From Ectocarpus siliculosus (lineage: Eukaryota; Sar; Phaeophyceae; Ectocarpales; Ectocarpaceae): DNA of 28,796 nt. Under the pieces are notes generated by a model. The model ran no database searches. It was not told the DNA's origin and was given only the letters and a program-made list of their open reading frames with translations. The translations under genes were made by a program, and so were the position numbers. Within the stretch, counting starts at the first letter, position 1. Each line of letters opens with the position of its first letter. The stretch is taken from positions 2,443,529 through 2,472,324 of the forward strand of contig FN649748.1 in NCBI GenBank assembly GCA_000310025.1, read 5' to 3'. Shown piece after piece: positions 16,722 to 27,631 of this stretch.

Positions 16722-17845
16722 AAAAGGCACGCCCACAACGAGCAACTTTAGAAGACATGTATCCATCCGCACGACCATATCTCCGATCAGATGAGGTCCG
16801 GCATTCTGCATTCATTCCGTTGTCGATTGTCCCTTCCAGCATGCTGTCGTTGGCGGGGCGTATCCCGTGATCTGGTTCCATCGCTCCCACCAGCACGGGC
16901 GCTACGATGTGGTGATGGTGGAGGTCGTGCGTCTTGGCAAGCTTGACAGCTTGACCGAACGGGGCCCTGCGGAAGCTATCGATGTTTTGACCTGTTGTAC
17001 CCCCCCGTCTTGTACCCCCCCCGTCTGCCCGCACCATCTGAGGGCCCCTGCCTGATCTCCGCAATCTCCGAAGATTTCAAAACACCCAGCTCGTTCGTAT
17101 GTGGGTGTGTTGTGATTGCTGACTGCTGACAGCACCGCGACCCTACTGCTGTGTACAGCGTTCGTATTTGTGTTGTGCGGTGTACCTGTCGCCATCTTCC
17201 CTGATTTTCGACTCAACGTCCCTCTCCGGGAAACTATCAATTGTTCCGCAGCTTCATCCGCGCTGCTGCAGCGCTGCAAGAGAGCCAGGCGTTGCTCATC
17301 CACGCGAGCTGTGAAGCACCCTGGGGACGACCATGAGCCAGGCCGAGTCAGGTGAGCTGGCCACGGGGGTTGATCACCTTTGCTGTCGATATATTTTATG
17401 GGTCATACACTGTCTACAGGAGCAAGGTTCTTCGTTACTCTAGACCGACGAGGCAATTCTAAGGCAGGTCCCCCCGTCCATCAACGCCACTTCCAAAGTT
17501 GCAGGTTAAAATCTTATCTAACGGACTAGCAAGTTGTCACAAAGACACTGCGCCGTGTTCCCTGTGAAGGTTGAAGGTTACATTTTACAACACGCGACAT
17601 GACGGAGGGTTTCTCCCCGATACCTTTGTCGTTGACCCAGTGTAGAGAACTACAGGGGATGTATTGCAAGATGTAGGCTAGCTTACAGATGTTTTTTGTA
17701 CTTGGCACCAGCTGGTATCACTGATATAAATCGTTTGTGTATAGACATAGCTCGACTCGAAATGCGTCCAGTACCCAGCCGGTTTTCCCCCCACTCACTG
17801 CAAAGACTCCACCACATCCCGTTCGACTGTGGGTGTATCTCGAAT
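16722..17845. other. No gene recognised (unit B)
   Basis: Counterpart of 3121-4236, with small indels only. Confidence 0.4.
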
Positions 17846-17850
17846 GGGTA

Positions 17851-18180
17851 TGTTAGTGCACTGCCGCCCTCAGCGGTCTGTGGTGTTGAGACTGGGGACT
17901 ATGTTATCCCAGGAACAGCTGATAAAAAAGGACCATGCATTGTATATATTCGTCACGCAAGCCCCTCAGGCAAGCTGGTATTCGACACGCAAGCCCCTCA
18001 GGCAAGCTGGTATTCAACACGCAAGCCCCTCAGGCAAGTGCCGGGAGCACACCGCTGTGTGCTCCCGGGGGCCCCGCACTTGGACCACAACCGCATACAT
18101 ACCCTCACACCCATACTTCCCATACGCGTATCCCCCACAGAGGATGCACAGATCGGACTCATATCCAAGTACCACAAACA
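17851..18180 (-). repeat. 3' LTR (minus orientation), 330 bp
   Basis: TGTTAG...AAACA ends; contains the 32-bp repeats (from about 17954) and the 12-bp hairpin. Preceded by GGGTA. Confidence 0.9.
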
Positions 18181-18191
18181 GCCCCCCTACT
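18181..18191 (-). promoter_or_regulatory. Polypurine tract of LTR element
   Basis: AGTAGGGGGGC on the minus strand, directly abutting the LTR. This is the place and composition expected for plus-strand DNA priming and it fixes the element orientation. Confidence 0.65.
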
Positions 18192-19478
18192 TGATACGAT
18201 GTACGATCTTGCAACCAATGCAAAAACGCAATCAGCAAACATAGAAAAACACCCCTTGAGAAAACTTATTCAACAAAACTGGCTACGCATCCAACACAAA
18301 GCGTCTCCATCAGTTTATTCACGAATCCAAAGCGTTCGTCTCTGGAAATAATCTCAAACCGTTGACACAAAAGAATCATCCTCAGAAAAGTACCCAACAA
18401 TTATTTGTGCTACATCAGAAAGGCGTCGGAACGAAAACGGACATTTCTGGAAAAAAAACAACTTCCAAAAGAGTTGGCACCAAATCCTCAAACAAAACAA
18501 AAACTCAACTTCTTGACCAATCAAAACGAGAATTCGGAAAGCACAATGGCCCCAACCATTAATCGTCAAAACATGTCAAACCCTTCCTCCAATACAGTGT
18601 CCGAGGACCAAATCCTAAACAGCGCGCACCCGCTAATCGGTACCGTCGCTGTTGTCCAAGAAACGATAGAAAATGTAAGCAAGCATCCACGCAAACAGCC
18701 CTCCTGCTGTCAGCTCCCAAAATTCACCCCGAGCTAATATCTCGATGTCAACAGTCCCCCCTGCTTTGCCGTTCACCTAAAACACAAATAGACAAGGCCA
18801 GAAAACGAACCAATTCGATTGCTGCTCACGCCCTCTAGAATCATGGTCATACATGACATCCCCCCCCATGATTTTCGATGCAAGAGCAGCAAAACATGCG
18901 ATACAAACCAAAAACATGAAAACACGTTACACTCATGGCATCAAACTCCGGAAAAATTCGTACCGTATGAAAACTGTATTTGCAACTAGAACTCCAAAAG
19001 CTACCCTGCTCCCTGAGCCACATGCCTTCACGCACGTCAAGCAACGCGCTATCATCCCATTTCTTGCGCGCGGCCAAAAACACACCGCAGAGAGCGACCG
19101 CTTAACTCAGGACCTAACATAAAAAAACAAACAAACCAAAAGTATCGAAACACCCTAAGCGCAAAACGCGACTGAACGTACTCCCGCCAAAGAATAGGGA
19201 AATAATATGAAGCATTCAGCTGCAAGGTAAAACGCGACTGAAAACATACGAAGAACCAAGGAAGAAAAAAAAAAAAAAATACCTACGTGCTGCTTTCTAT
19301 TCCACAGGTTGTGGCAATGCTTATCTTGTCGCAGCGTACATTTATTATCATGAAACCAAGTACAGAAAAAAAAAACATGGCGAAGCTAAAACGTCCATGC
19401 CTGCTCACAATACCGAACAAAGTCGTAAACGTTTCACATGATTTCCCACTTGGCTGTAACAAGGTGAGGTCGTCGCTG
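18192..19478. other. Internal non-coding part of LTR element
   Basis: AT-richer than the surroundings, with A-runs and a 14-bp direct repeat (AAAACGCGACTGAA at 19163 and 19229). A plus-strand 110-codon ORF (18405-18737) is antisense to the proposed element and has no recognisable domain. Confidence 0.5.
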
Positions 19479-20057
19479 TCACCGTGTCCTCCCCGTTCCC
19501 GGTCGACTCGAGGGCGCCACCGCTGCTGCCGCCGCTGTCATCGCCGCCGTTGCCGTTCCCCCGCCGCCACGACCGCCATGAGTTCCAGCGCCAACACGGC
19601 TGCCGGTAACGTCGCTGCTGCCGCCTCTACCACCGCCGCCGTTGTCGCCGCTGCCGCCGACGGGGCTCTGGCCAAAACCGCCGCTGCCGTCTTCTGCTGC
19701 CGTCGGAGCTCTGGCCGAAGCCACCACTCTCGTCGCTGCTCCTGCTGCCGCCGGTGTCGCCGCCGGAGCTCTGGCCGAAGCCACCACTCCCGTCGGGGCA
19801 GCCGCCGTTGCCGCCGTCGGAGCTGCCACTCCCGTTCCTGCCCCTATCGAAGGGGTACGCCACCCCTGGTACCGCCCCCCGTCTCCTCCACCCCTATAAT
19901 ACCCCGACGCATACCCAGCGCCATCCACCATATCTCTAGTATCATCCCCCGCTGAAATGCGCTCCTCTGCCTGCTCAAGTTTCCTCCGTAACTCCGCATT
20001 CTCGGCTTCCGCTTTCTTCATTCCTTCTTCAAACTCTCTCTTCTCTCTTTCCGTCAT
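19479..20057 (-). CDS. Gag-like ORF of LTR element, 192 aa
   Basis: The ATG at 20055-20057 lies 43 bases inside the 5' LTR. Residues about 1-34 are strongly coiled-coil (TEREKREFEEGMKKAEAEN, ELRRKLEQAEERI). After a Gly/Tyr-rich stretch (GYYRGGGDGGRYQGW) the rest is Ala/Gly-rich low complexity. The motif GGFGQS occurs once in this frame and twice, as GGFGQSS, in another minus frame at about 19700-19830, so the repeat tract has probably been read in a different frame before two compensating shifts. No zinc knuckle. The position suggests a Gag or a packaging/assembly protein, but homology is not established. Confidence 0.45.
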   Translation of the reverse strand: MTEREKREFEEGMKKAEAENAELRRKLEQAEERISAGDDTRDMVDGAGYASGYYRGGGDGGRYQGWRTPSIGAGTGVAAPTAATAAAPTGVVASARAPAATPAAAGAATRVVASARAPTAAEDGSGGFGQSPVGGSGDNGGGGRGGSSDVTGSRVGAGTHGGRGGGGTATAAMTAAAAAVAPSSRPGTGRTR

Positions 20058-20100
20058 CGCTGTACCAACACCTGGCCTAGGTAGGCTCCACTCGATATCG

Positions 20101-20434
20101 TGTTAGTGCACTGCCGCCCTCAGCGGTCTGTGGTGTTGAGACTGGGGACTATGTTATCCCAGGAACAGCTGATAAAAAAGGACCATGCATTGTATATATT
20201 CATCACGCAAGCCCCTCAGGCAAGCTGGTATTCGACACGCAAGCCCCTCAGGCAAGCTGGTATTCAACACGCAAGCCCCTCAGGCAAGTGCCGGGAGCAC
20301 ACCGCTGTGTGCTCCCGGGGGCCCCGCACTTGGACCACAAACGCATACATACATACCCTCACACCCATACTTCCCATACGCGTATCCCCCACAGAGGATG
20401 CGCAGATCGGACTCATATCCAAGTACCACAAACA
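20101..20434 (-). repeat. 5' LTR (minus orientation), 334 bp
   Basis: Same ends, followed by GGGTA. A TATA-like AATATATACA on the minus strand (20200-20191) lies about 90 bases before the LTR/internal border, consistent with an R-U5 segment of normal size and transcription into the internal ORF. Confidence 0.9.
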
Positions 20435-20950
20435 GGGTAGCTTTTCTGTTTGTATATTTACTTTCCCTAAGGTTTGAGTTACTTAGAGTTGGCTCACGGT
20501 TGGGGCATCGTGAGAGTTACTCTTCTCTCTGGGGGGAGACATTGCCATCTGTGACGCAATTACGAAACTATACCCCAAAGAGGACAACCCATGTACTGCT
20601 TTGCAGAGAATAAGGGCTAGAAGACTGCAGTACAGCAGGAGTCTTCTTCTGAAAGTCCAATGTACTTGTGTTGTCGATTTGTTCTTGATTTGTGTTCGTG
20701 AAAGACAGAATCGCATCACATTGATTTCCGGTAATCATCACAACAGCTGGTCATGCACGAAAGTCTCCCAAGGGTTCAGAATAATCGAACAAAACCTCAT
20801 TGGTAAGGATACCAAGGTCTGACAACGGTGGCATGTTCACGGCCATTGCCATTCATATCGGCGTGGGTTTGATTCATGGGAATCAGCCAAAAGCATGCGC
20901 AGAGTTGCTTGACATGAGCACCACTCCACACTGCTGCAGTCCCAGTAAAC

Positions 20951-21097
20951 ATGGCGTTTACACCCGCTGGCCTGAATATTGGTTCGGTGATGGGTCAACA
21001 ACAAGTGCAATTTTTCCCAATAAAATGCTTTGCCTATGCCACTGCAGGTGGAACTGGCTTTGACAACGCAGCACTTGGTCGCCTCCGTGAACCATGA
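20951..21097 (+). CDS. Small ORF or exon, 48 aa (unit B)
   Basis: Copy of 5087-5233 with two residue changes (Tyr to Lys, Ala to Thr) and the same start and stop. Confidence 0.3.
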   Translation: MAFTPAGLNIGSVMGQQQVQFFPIKCFAYATAGGTGFDNAALGRLREP

Positions 21098-21401
21098 GAC
21101 CATTTACGCTACGCTCTTACCGCTGTTTATCGACAATCACACGACCGGAAGCATGTTTTGAGGGTGTGTATATTTTTATCCCGCCTCCTCTTCTGTCTAC
21201 ACCTTTCGACATGCTTCTTGATATTTTCGCGACCAGGCTGCGGAGTCGCACGCGAGGCAGGGCCGATTTCCACATGGCTCTCCGTATGCCTGCCGCTCGT
21301 TTTGCTCTCTTTCCTGCCTGCATTATCTGTCGAACGCCCCCAGGGAACTTGTCGTTGGTTGGTTTGTGTCTGCCTTCCCTGCTAAATTCACTCACTCACA
21401 G

Positions 21402-21657
21402 ATGCCACACCCGCTCATGTTGCGCTCCAGCTGCTGCTGCCGGTGCTGCCGCTGCTATTGCTCAACCCCCGTTTGCTACCGCTGTGCCACAGTCTACATC
21501 TCCACGATGGTCACCCCTTGAGCTTTCCCTATTACGAACCAGCAGCACTGCTACTTGGGGGATATTTGCACCACAGCGCTACGGAACTATTGTACGTAGC
21601 AGGAGAGCCGCTGCTGTGAATCCTGTGCCTCCTCCATTCACTTGTTCACACTTCCGC

Positions 21658-21688
<31 letters not shown>

Positions 21689-22531
21689 AGATCCTTTGGA
21701 TGGTACCTGGCAGGGACGAAGGAGGCGGGGGTCGTCAATCTGCCGGGGGTGGGCACCTCATGCTGATGCCCACAGCAGCGGATCCCGAGGGTGAGAGCAT
21801 CGTTAGGTTGGCACAACATCAACAACAACAGGGTGGAGGTGGCTCGGTCCTCGCTGGGTATTGCTGCTGCCGTAAGCTATTTAGCCGAGTTACGCTAGCG
21901 TGTTTTTGTTTGGGGCACGTTGCGGGTGTGTGTGTGTGTTTTGTTTTTTTTCTGTGGCCGGTTGGCTGGGGGCCTGATCGCTTCCTTCTCCCGCTTCTTG
22001 TCATCTTTCACTCACAAGAGTGTTGTCTTTGTCGAGATGTTGCTTGAGGGCATCGCATGCACCGGTAGTGTATATCCAGGTAATTTACTGGTACGCCTCC
22101 CGGGCACTAAAAATTGGTCAGGCATCGACTCGGGCTTTTAAGTCCCGACTCACTGCTATACTAGCCTCCATGTTGTCGGCCTCCGGGTGATGGCACTACA
22201 CTAGTTTAGTTTCAGCGCCACTTCTTGAGCGCAATGCCTCTGTCCCTTCGTCGCCTCAATGCGGTTCATCGGTTCATTCGGACCAATGGATCATGCAAGC
22301 GTACGGTACGGTACAGTACGGTACAGTACAGTACAGTACGCTGTTCTTCACTGTTGTATTGTCGTATTTTTGGATCTTTGGCCTCGATCCTCCATTTGCC
22401 TTTTCCATTTGTCGGGTGCCTCCGGACACAGGTACCGCCGCCGCTGCCGCCGCAGTCTTATATTCTTCGGCATGCAGCAATACTTCGGATGTGCCAACGC
22501 CTCCACGGCCACGCCCTGCGTAGAGGAGTGA
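21402..22531 (+). pseudogene. Unit B counterpart of the plus-strand exon cluster, degraded
   Basis: Same segments as 5538-6681 but with one G lost in the run near 21745, two bases lost near 21862, and CTGGCG changed to CTAGCG (TAG) near 21897 in the frame that is open in unit A. If the unit A frame is real, this copy is broken; if not, neither copy is constrained. Confidence 0.3.
21659..21689 (+). repeat. (TGC)n microsatellite (unit B)
   Basis: Shorter, pure allele of the tract at 5795-5837. Confidence 0.85.
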
Positions 22532-23172
22532 AATCAGGTTTTGTAATAGTGATGGTGGTGGTGGTGGTGGCGGCGGAGAAGAGGAGGCAGCGGCATCGCT
22601 AGGAGGATTCTTAGGGTCGCTGACGGGCAGCATGGACCAGACTAACAAATGCGTGGCCGGCACGGCAGTGGGTGAGCACCAGCAGCACCATTTTGTTGTC
22701 ATTTGTCACTCTTCAGCTCTCCAGTCGAGCAAGCCCTGGCCGTTCACATTTGTTCATCGTCACCCTGAGGTCGAACTACGTATGCCTCGTAACCTACGTT
22801 ACAAAATAGCCGTCGGAGGCCGTACACCCCAAATACCGCATGAAAGTGTGTACCCACCCTTTTGTGGGATAGGAGGCCTGTGACCACAGGAGGGTTGGAT
22901 CGGTACTGGTGTCAGAAGGTACGGAGCAGAGAGAGACCCGCTTGCTTTTGTGTGAAGGTTTCGATTACGGCAACAAGGACAACGATGAAAACAAGAAGAC
23001 TGTTTCTGCGAGAAATGACCGGGGAATACCTTGAGGCACAGACCACCATCTGCCCGAATATGTCGAAGCTAACCTTCTTTGTTTCTCTCTGCGCGTGCTC
23101 GTTGTCTGCGCACCGCCGCGCACGCAGTCTGCCGGTGACCTGTTTGATTGTCTGGCACCTGGCCAGGATTGA

Positions 23173-23388
23173 GCAGAGTTTGGCTCGAAGAAGGCGGGAG
23201 TGGGCGCACGTATGGTGGCTTGGGGCATGGATACGATGGAACAATGTGAGAGTTTGTCTCTCACGAACCGGTTGGCGGCAAGAATCATCGAAGATCAGGA
23301 TTCGATGCTTGTCTGTGTCGCGCACAAACCCAAGAGTTCACATTGGTTCTACCATGGCATGTTTATTGGTTTGGTTCGGTTCTCATGA
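23173..23388 (+). CDS. Candidate terminal exon (unit B)
   Basis: Copy of 7323-7538, frame intact, with K to Q, P to H, A to S and R to H changes. Confidence 0.3.
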   Translation, partial: AEFGSKKAGVGARMVAWGMDTMEQCESLSLTNRLAARIIEDQDSMLVCVAHKPKSSHWFYHGMFIGLVRFS

Positions 23389-24136
23389 CCGCATTCATAC
23401 GACTACGGCCCGGAGACGTGTACAGCATATGCCGGCGTTGAGCGATCTAGCCCCCTACCCCTGGTCTCCCGTGATCGTATCCTCTCGACACACTGTGCTA
23501 TCCTTCGGTGCATAGGTATCTAGTTGTCTTGTTTATGTCACGGGGTCACTGCCTTCCTCTCTCTCGCGCGCCACCTTTGCAATCTTTTTCTTGTCTCGCG
23601 GGGGGGCTGGGCGTGTTGGGCTCGAAGCTGAAGTTCGAAAGGTTCCCCCACGTTCTCGTATTCTTGCGTAAAGGTGTAACGTTGTCGTTTGCTTGCACGT
23701 GCCCACCGATCCCTGTTGCTTATGATGGACCGTCCACAGTCCAGGTCCCATAGGCGTAGGCGCACGTTGTCCCCACCGCACCTCCGTTCCTTGCACAACC
23801 TACCAAGCAACAACGTCCCCGCGGCCCTGAGATGATGTTGATGCCCCTCAATGGTCAACACCCCCCCCCTCCCCCAGACTGCGCTTGGCTTTCCGTCCCA
23901 AAAGCAGGCGAGAAAACGAAGAGGAACCAAGCTTCAAGCCCAGCTGCAACGGACCAAGAGCATCGTGTTCCGCTGGTGTGTGTGCTGGGGAAGCTGTCGG
24001 AGGTGCGGTGCCTGCAGTTTCAGCAAGGCCCTCGGCACGACCCTAGACGCGAGCCAGGGTCCCCGACGCCCCCCGGAACGCCGCCGAGGAAGAGAGGGCG
24101 TCGGTCCGGCAGCTGTGCTCCGATCTGAGGAGAGAC

Positions 24137-24622
24137 ATGTGGGCCGGAGTCGGGGGTGGTATCCTTCCTCTTCCACCTCGCGCGCCGGCGGCGGGAGCGG
24201 CGCTTTGGGCGGAGGCGTTCTGCACGTCGTCGTTCGCGGAAGCGGCGGTTATTTCGCCAGCCCGTCGTCGGCCAGCTCCGTCTCCAGGGGGCAGGGCGAG
24301 GCGCGCGAGAGAGCTCAAGAAGGTCGTGCTCGCGGAGGAGAGGGGAGGCACCGCCGCTGGAACGCGCACCGTCGGCGGGCAGGGGTGGCAGAAGGTGGAG
24401 GCTTCCGATGCGTTCCTGCTGGGGAGGGTGTCGGGGCTCTCGGCGCGGGAGTTCGACTCGCGGAGGGGGTACTGCGGCCGGGATCCCGACGTGTACGCTC
24501 AGCATTGCAAGTTCAGCTGCCACGGCCCAGGGATCCCCCAACTTGCGGACGGAAACGTAGGAAGGCAGAGACTGGTTGCTGTTTGCCGTACTCAATCTAG
24601 GTCTGGAGTATTCCGCTGCTAG
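24137..24622 (+). CDS. Candidate GC-rich exon (unit B)
   Basis: Copy of 8278-8746. Here the upstream DLRRDMWAG segment is in the same frame as the main segment, because the 10-bp insertion and TGA of unit A are absent. However, further upstream a CAG codon of unit A is TAG (about 24043). Each copy therefore has a different lesion. Confidence 0.4.
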   Translation: MWAGVGGGILPLPPRAPAAGAALWAEAFCTSSFAEAAVISPARRRPAPSPGGRARRARELKKVVLAEERGGTAAGTRTVGGQGWQKVEASDAFLLGRVSGLSAREFDSRRGYCGRDPDVYAQHCKFSCHGPGIPQLADGNVGRQRLVAVCRTQSRSGVFRC

Positions 24623-26072
24623 GAACGTGCTTCCTTCTCGGGGTGTTGATGTTCGTGTGTAGGTATTGCGGCGTTCGTTTCGGCGTGCATGTTCGTGTGG
24701 TCGCCTACGGGGCGTAGATAAGCCTGGAGGAGGTGGGTGATTTGACAGAGTCATTTCGGCAGTGATACCAGTAACTGATCCGGCGCGATCTTTGAAGGGT
24801 AATCATATACCATGGTATGTATTTTTCAGTCTACCGTTGCAGGGATATGTTTGCCGAAGGCTTCAGGACCGCCCTTTTGTTTTTTTCATTCTTCCGGTGT
24901 CATTTTGCGCTTGCGGTGCCTGCCTGTGGTGGCCTCGTTGAAAGTGTAATGGAAAGAGCAAACTAAAACTGGTCCAAATGTAACCAACCTGTCGTGATTA
25001 GCGCAAGGGACTGGGAGGGAGACAAACTCGAAGTATCAGCACTTATGTTTTCCTCGGGGTCACCTCATTGTACCATCATGAGACAGGTCAAGGACAACCT
25101 TGGGATCACACGACAGTCACCATTCTTGGCACACAGCGATCATGAATCACCGGCGCCACAACGGTGAAGCCCAGGTCTAGTGGGCGACAGCACGCACGCC
25201 CTGCAGAGGCAGCACGGACATTGCACGCCAGTTCCATCGCAAGCTTGGTCCGTGAGTACTGTCCACTCAATCTTCGAGCCGCTCGCTTGAAGTATGTACA
25301 TGCATTTATTTGGCCTGGATGATTACTTTGGTCATCATTCTTGTTTCCTTGAATGTTTCATGAGACACACTTAGATTGTATTCCTTGTCACACTGCCGAC
25401 CAAGGGCCGGAGCAAAAAACAATTACCACAAAATTCTGGCAGCACAACAATCGGGTAGACTACCTCTGCTAAAACCCATGCGTGCAAGCAAAAAGCAAGC
25501 CAACACCACGTGACCCCTGCGGTTTGGCACGAAATGCAGCATCAACGAGGCACACAAGAAGGAGCCCGCAGGCACGCCTCCCCACAATTAAATTGTTGAG
25601 ATCGACTCATAGACGCACGCTGGAACCGCAATGCTCCTCTCGCCGCTACACCCTTCAGCGAGAAGCGAGGCATGAAAAAAATATATGCATTTGCCCGATT
25701 GGCCCGATTTGCCCGAGAAAAAAAACGCAAACCGGGCAACGAGGAAAAAAAGTCGTTGATCGTGGAAACAATCTAGTTGTACATGGGCTCGAGTTTTTGC
25801 CGTTCATGGGAATGCACCATCGGGGATAGGCACCAAGGACATCTAAAGTACGAAGTACATAGTAATCCGTGCCACATCCGTCGAAAGCAAACCCATTAGT
25901 GGACCCGAGCCATAGCTGTACAACTGTTTCGTTTCCACGGCTTGACAGTAAACCGCATCACCTCAGGCGGGCAAAGGGTCGGATGAACCGACACATCGCT
26001 CAACGCCTTCGAGAGCAAGATTACTGCCAAGAACAAAAAAAAAAACAACAACAACAACAACCCGCTGCCGCT

Positions 26073-27377
26073 CTAGGTGCCCGCGGAGAAGCCCTGTCCC
26101 CCCTCCCCTCCCCCGGACATCCCGTCACTGCTGTCATCTCCCTCTCCCTCTCCCACCGGCTTCTTTTCCTTCTTTGCCTTGACCCCGCGTTTTCCCCTCC
26201 TGGTCTTCCTGCGCTCCCCCCCCCCCTCCTCCTCTTGCGGCGGCCCTGAGGGTTGGCCGCCCGCCTCCTCCTTCTGCTCCCCCTCCTGCTGGGACGGCCC
26301 CGAGAGGTTTCCGCCCGCCTCCTCCTCGCGCCCGTCGTCGTCGCCACCCCCGCCTGCCTTGGGTAGCTGCTTGCCGACCTTCCAATGGGCGAAGTGTGGG
26401 CCTAGCTCGGACTCTTTGCCCCACACCCTGGCGGACTCCTCCGCCCTCTCGTTCATCTTGTGCAGGACTTTCGGCAACTGGCGGTCAGCCAAGGTCTTGT
26501 TCTGGACCTTCAAGAGGCCAGCTCCGAGGGCGTCCGCGTTGTTCTTGAGGTCGTTGAGCTTGGCCGTGAGACCCTCCTGGATGTCCTGGATCTCCTGCTG
26601 CACTGTTGCCATCTCGTCAGCCAGCTTGACTTGCCCCATTTCGAGCTGTTCGGTGCCGAGGCGGAATATCTCGTCCATCACCGCCTTCTCCATGGCAGTA
26701 GGCATGTCGGCAGCTTGCTTCTTCAGCTGGAGGACGCCTGCGCGGAGGGAGGCGATGGTGGAAGGCGTGTCACCAAGCTCGTGCTCCACGCGACCGAGAA
26801 GCCTGGCCTCAACGCCGTCGAGCATATTTTTTCACTTGCCGTCCTTGGTCTCCCTGTTGTCCTGGACCATCTTCCCGATGGCCAGAACCGCCTCCTTTCG
26901 GGAGTCCGCGATGACGCTCTCGAACAACTGCTTGGCCTTTCCCCTCTCCTCGTCGAGCTGGCTCTGGAAGACGAGCTTCATCTTCTCCTCTGACGCGGCG
27001 ATGGCGGCGGCGGTGGCAATATCGGCCTCAGTCTGCCACCTCCTCCTCTCCTCCTCGAGCTGGCTCTGGAAGACCAGCTGCATCTTCTTTTCCATCTTCT
27101 TCCCGGACGCGGCGGCGGCGGCGGTGGTGGCGATCTCGGCCTCAGTCTGACACCTCCCCATCTCCTCCTCGAGCTGGCTCTGGAGGACGAGCTTGATCTT
27201 GTCCTCCATCTTCTTCCCTGACGCGACGACGGCGGCGGCGGTGGCAATCATGGCCTCTCGCTGCCACCTCCTCCTCTCCTCCTCGTGGTTGGACACAGCT
27301 CCGGCGAACAGCCGCAAACGTCGGCAGAGGGTCATCACCAGCCAGCAGCAGCTCAGCCCGCCGCACAGCGCCGTCAT
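26073..27377 (-). pseudogene. Coiled-coil protein, unit C copy, interrupted by an in-frame TGA
   Basis: Two stretches in the same frame, 27377-26835 (181 codons) and 26825-26073 (250 codons), are separated by one TGA at 26832-26834. The first part has the hydrophobic N-terminus and three coiled-coil repeats (residues about 32-69, 70-107, 108-141), one more than in units A and B. The sequence on both sides of the stop (GKMVQDNRETK before, MLDGVEARLLGRVEHEL after) is equally coding-like and helical, so this looks like one gene broken by a point mutation. It ends in a Lys-rich then Gly/Glu/Asp-rich tail (KAKKEKKPVGEGEGDDSSDG). A second start at the MLD codon (26823-26825) or stop readthrough cannot be excluded. 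Confidence 0.6.
26955..27284 (-). repeat. Intragenic coiled-coil repeats, 3 units (102 + 114 + 114 bp)
   Basis: The marker GAGCTGGCTCTGG or a close variant starts at 26955, 27057 and 27171, giving three in-frame units. The third is the most divergent (QREAMIATAAAVVASGKKM). Units A and B have two. Confidence 0.85.
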
Positions 27378-27403
27378 CTACCAGTTCCTGGATCAGCCGT
27401 CAT
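27374..27403 (-). promoter_or_regulatory. uORF overlapping the coiled-coil start codon (unit C)
   Basis: Same 9-codon peptide. Base changes (GGG to GGA, CGA to AGA) are synonymous, and the ATGA overlap is kept. Confidence 0.4.
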
Positions 27404-27631
27404 GAATGTTGAAACAATACGCACACCGGTGGCAGCAGAATCAAGTCTACAGTAGTCACGGTCGAATATGTAAATGCGCATCGATGAGAGCTCCATAAAC
27501 AAACGGCGAAACTCATACCGAAACAGCGTTCGTCCGTACCCAGTTTACAAACACGCTGTGCCACACGTCAACCCACAGAAGGTCATGAGGACATATTTGG
27601 CAGTGGCGCTGAGAATGAATCAAGCAATCGC

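Larger units (their letters stand above)
17851..20434 (-). mobile_element. Short non-autonomous LTR retroelement (unit B)
   Basis: The element is 2584 bp: LTR 17851-18180, internal region 18181-20100, LTR 20101-20434. It is flanked by perfect GGGTA target-site duplications (17846-17850 and 20435-20439). The two LTRs differ by three substitutions and a 4-bp (CATA) indel, so it is young. Minus-strand orientation is supported by the purine tract next to the 17.85-18.18-kb LTR, the TATA-like box and the ORF at the other end. No protease, reverse transcriptase, RNase H or integrase is present, and the internal region is too short for them. It would need enzymes in trans, as TRIM or gag-only elements do. 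No canonical tRNA-complementary primer site starting TGG is seen at the LTR edge. Confidence 0.9.
10536..26439. repeat. Segmental duplication unit B (long form)
   Basis: This 15.9-kb unit has the same gene order as unit A. It is longer because it keeps about 3 kb more of the exon-array gene (11.75-15.65 kb) and 2.25 kb more of LTR element. The offset to unit A is 10535 in the coiled-coil gene, about 13613 at the signal-peptide exon, about 15864 after the LTR element and about 15904 at the right edge. These steps locate the indels. Confidence 0.9.

Noticed and set aside
17851-20434. Plus-strand orientation for the LTR element, with the ORF at 18405-18737 as its gene
   Set aside because: No purine tract precedes 20101 on the plus strand, while a clear one abuts the other LTR on the minus strand. 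TATA position and the leader-proximal ORF also favour minus.
26802-26838. 33-nt GT...AG intron spanning the TGA in the unit C coiled-coil gene
   Set aside because: It keeps frame but is far too short for a spliceosomal intron, and it lacks a pyrimidine tract.
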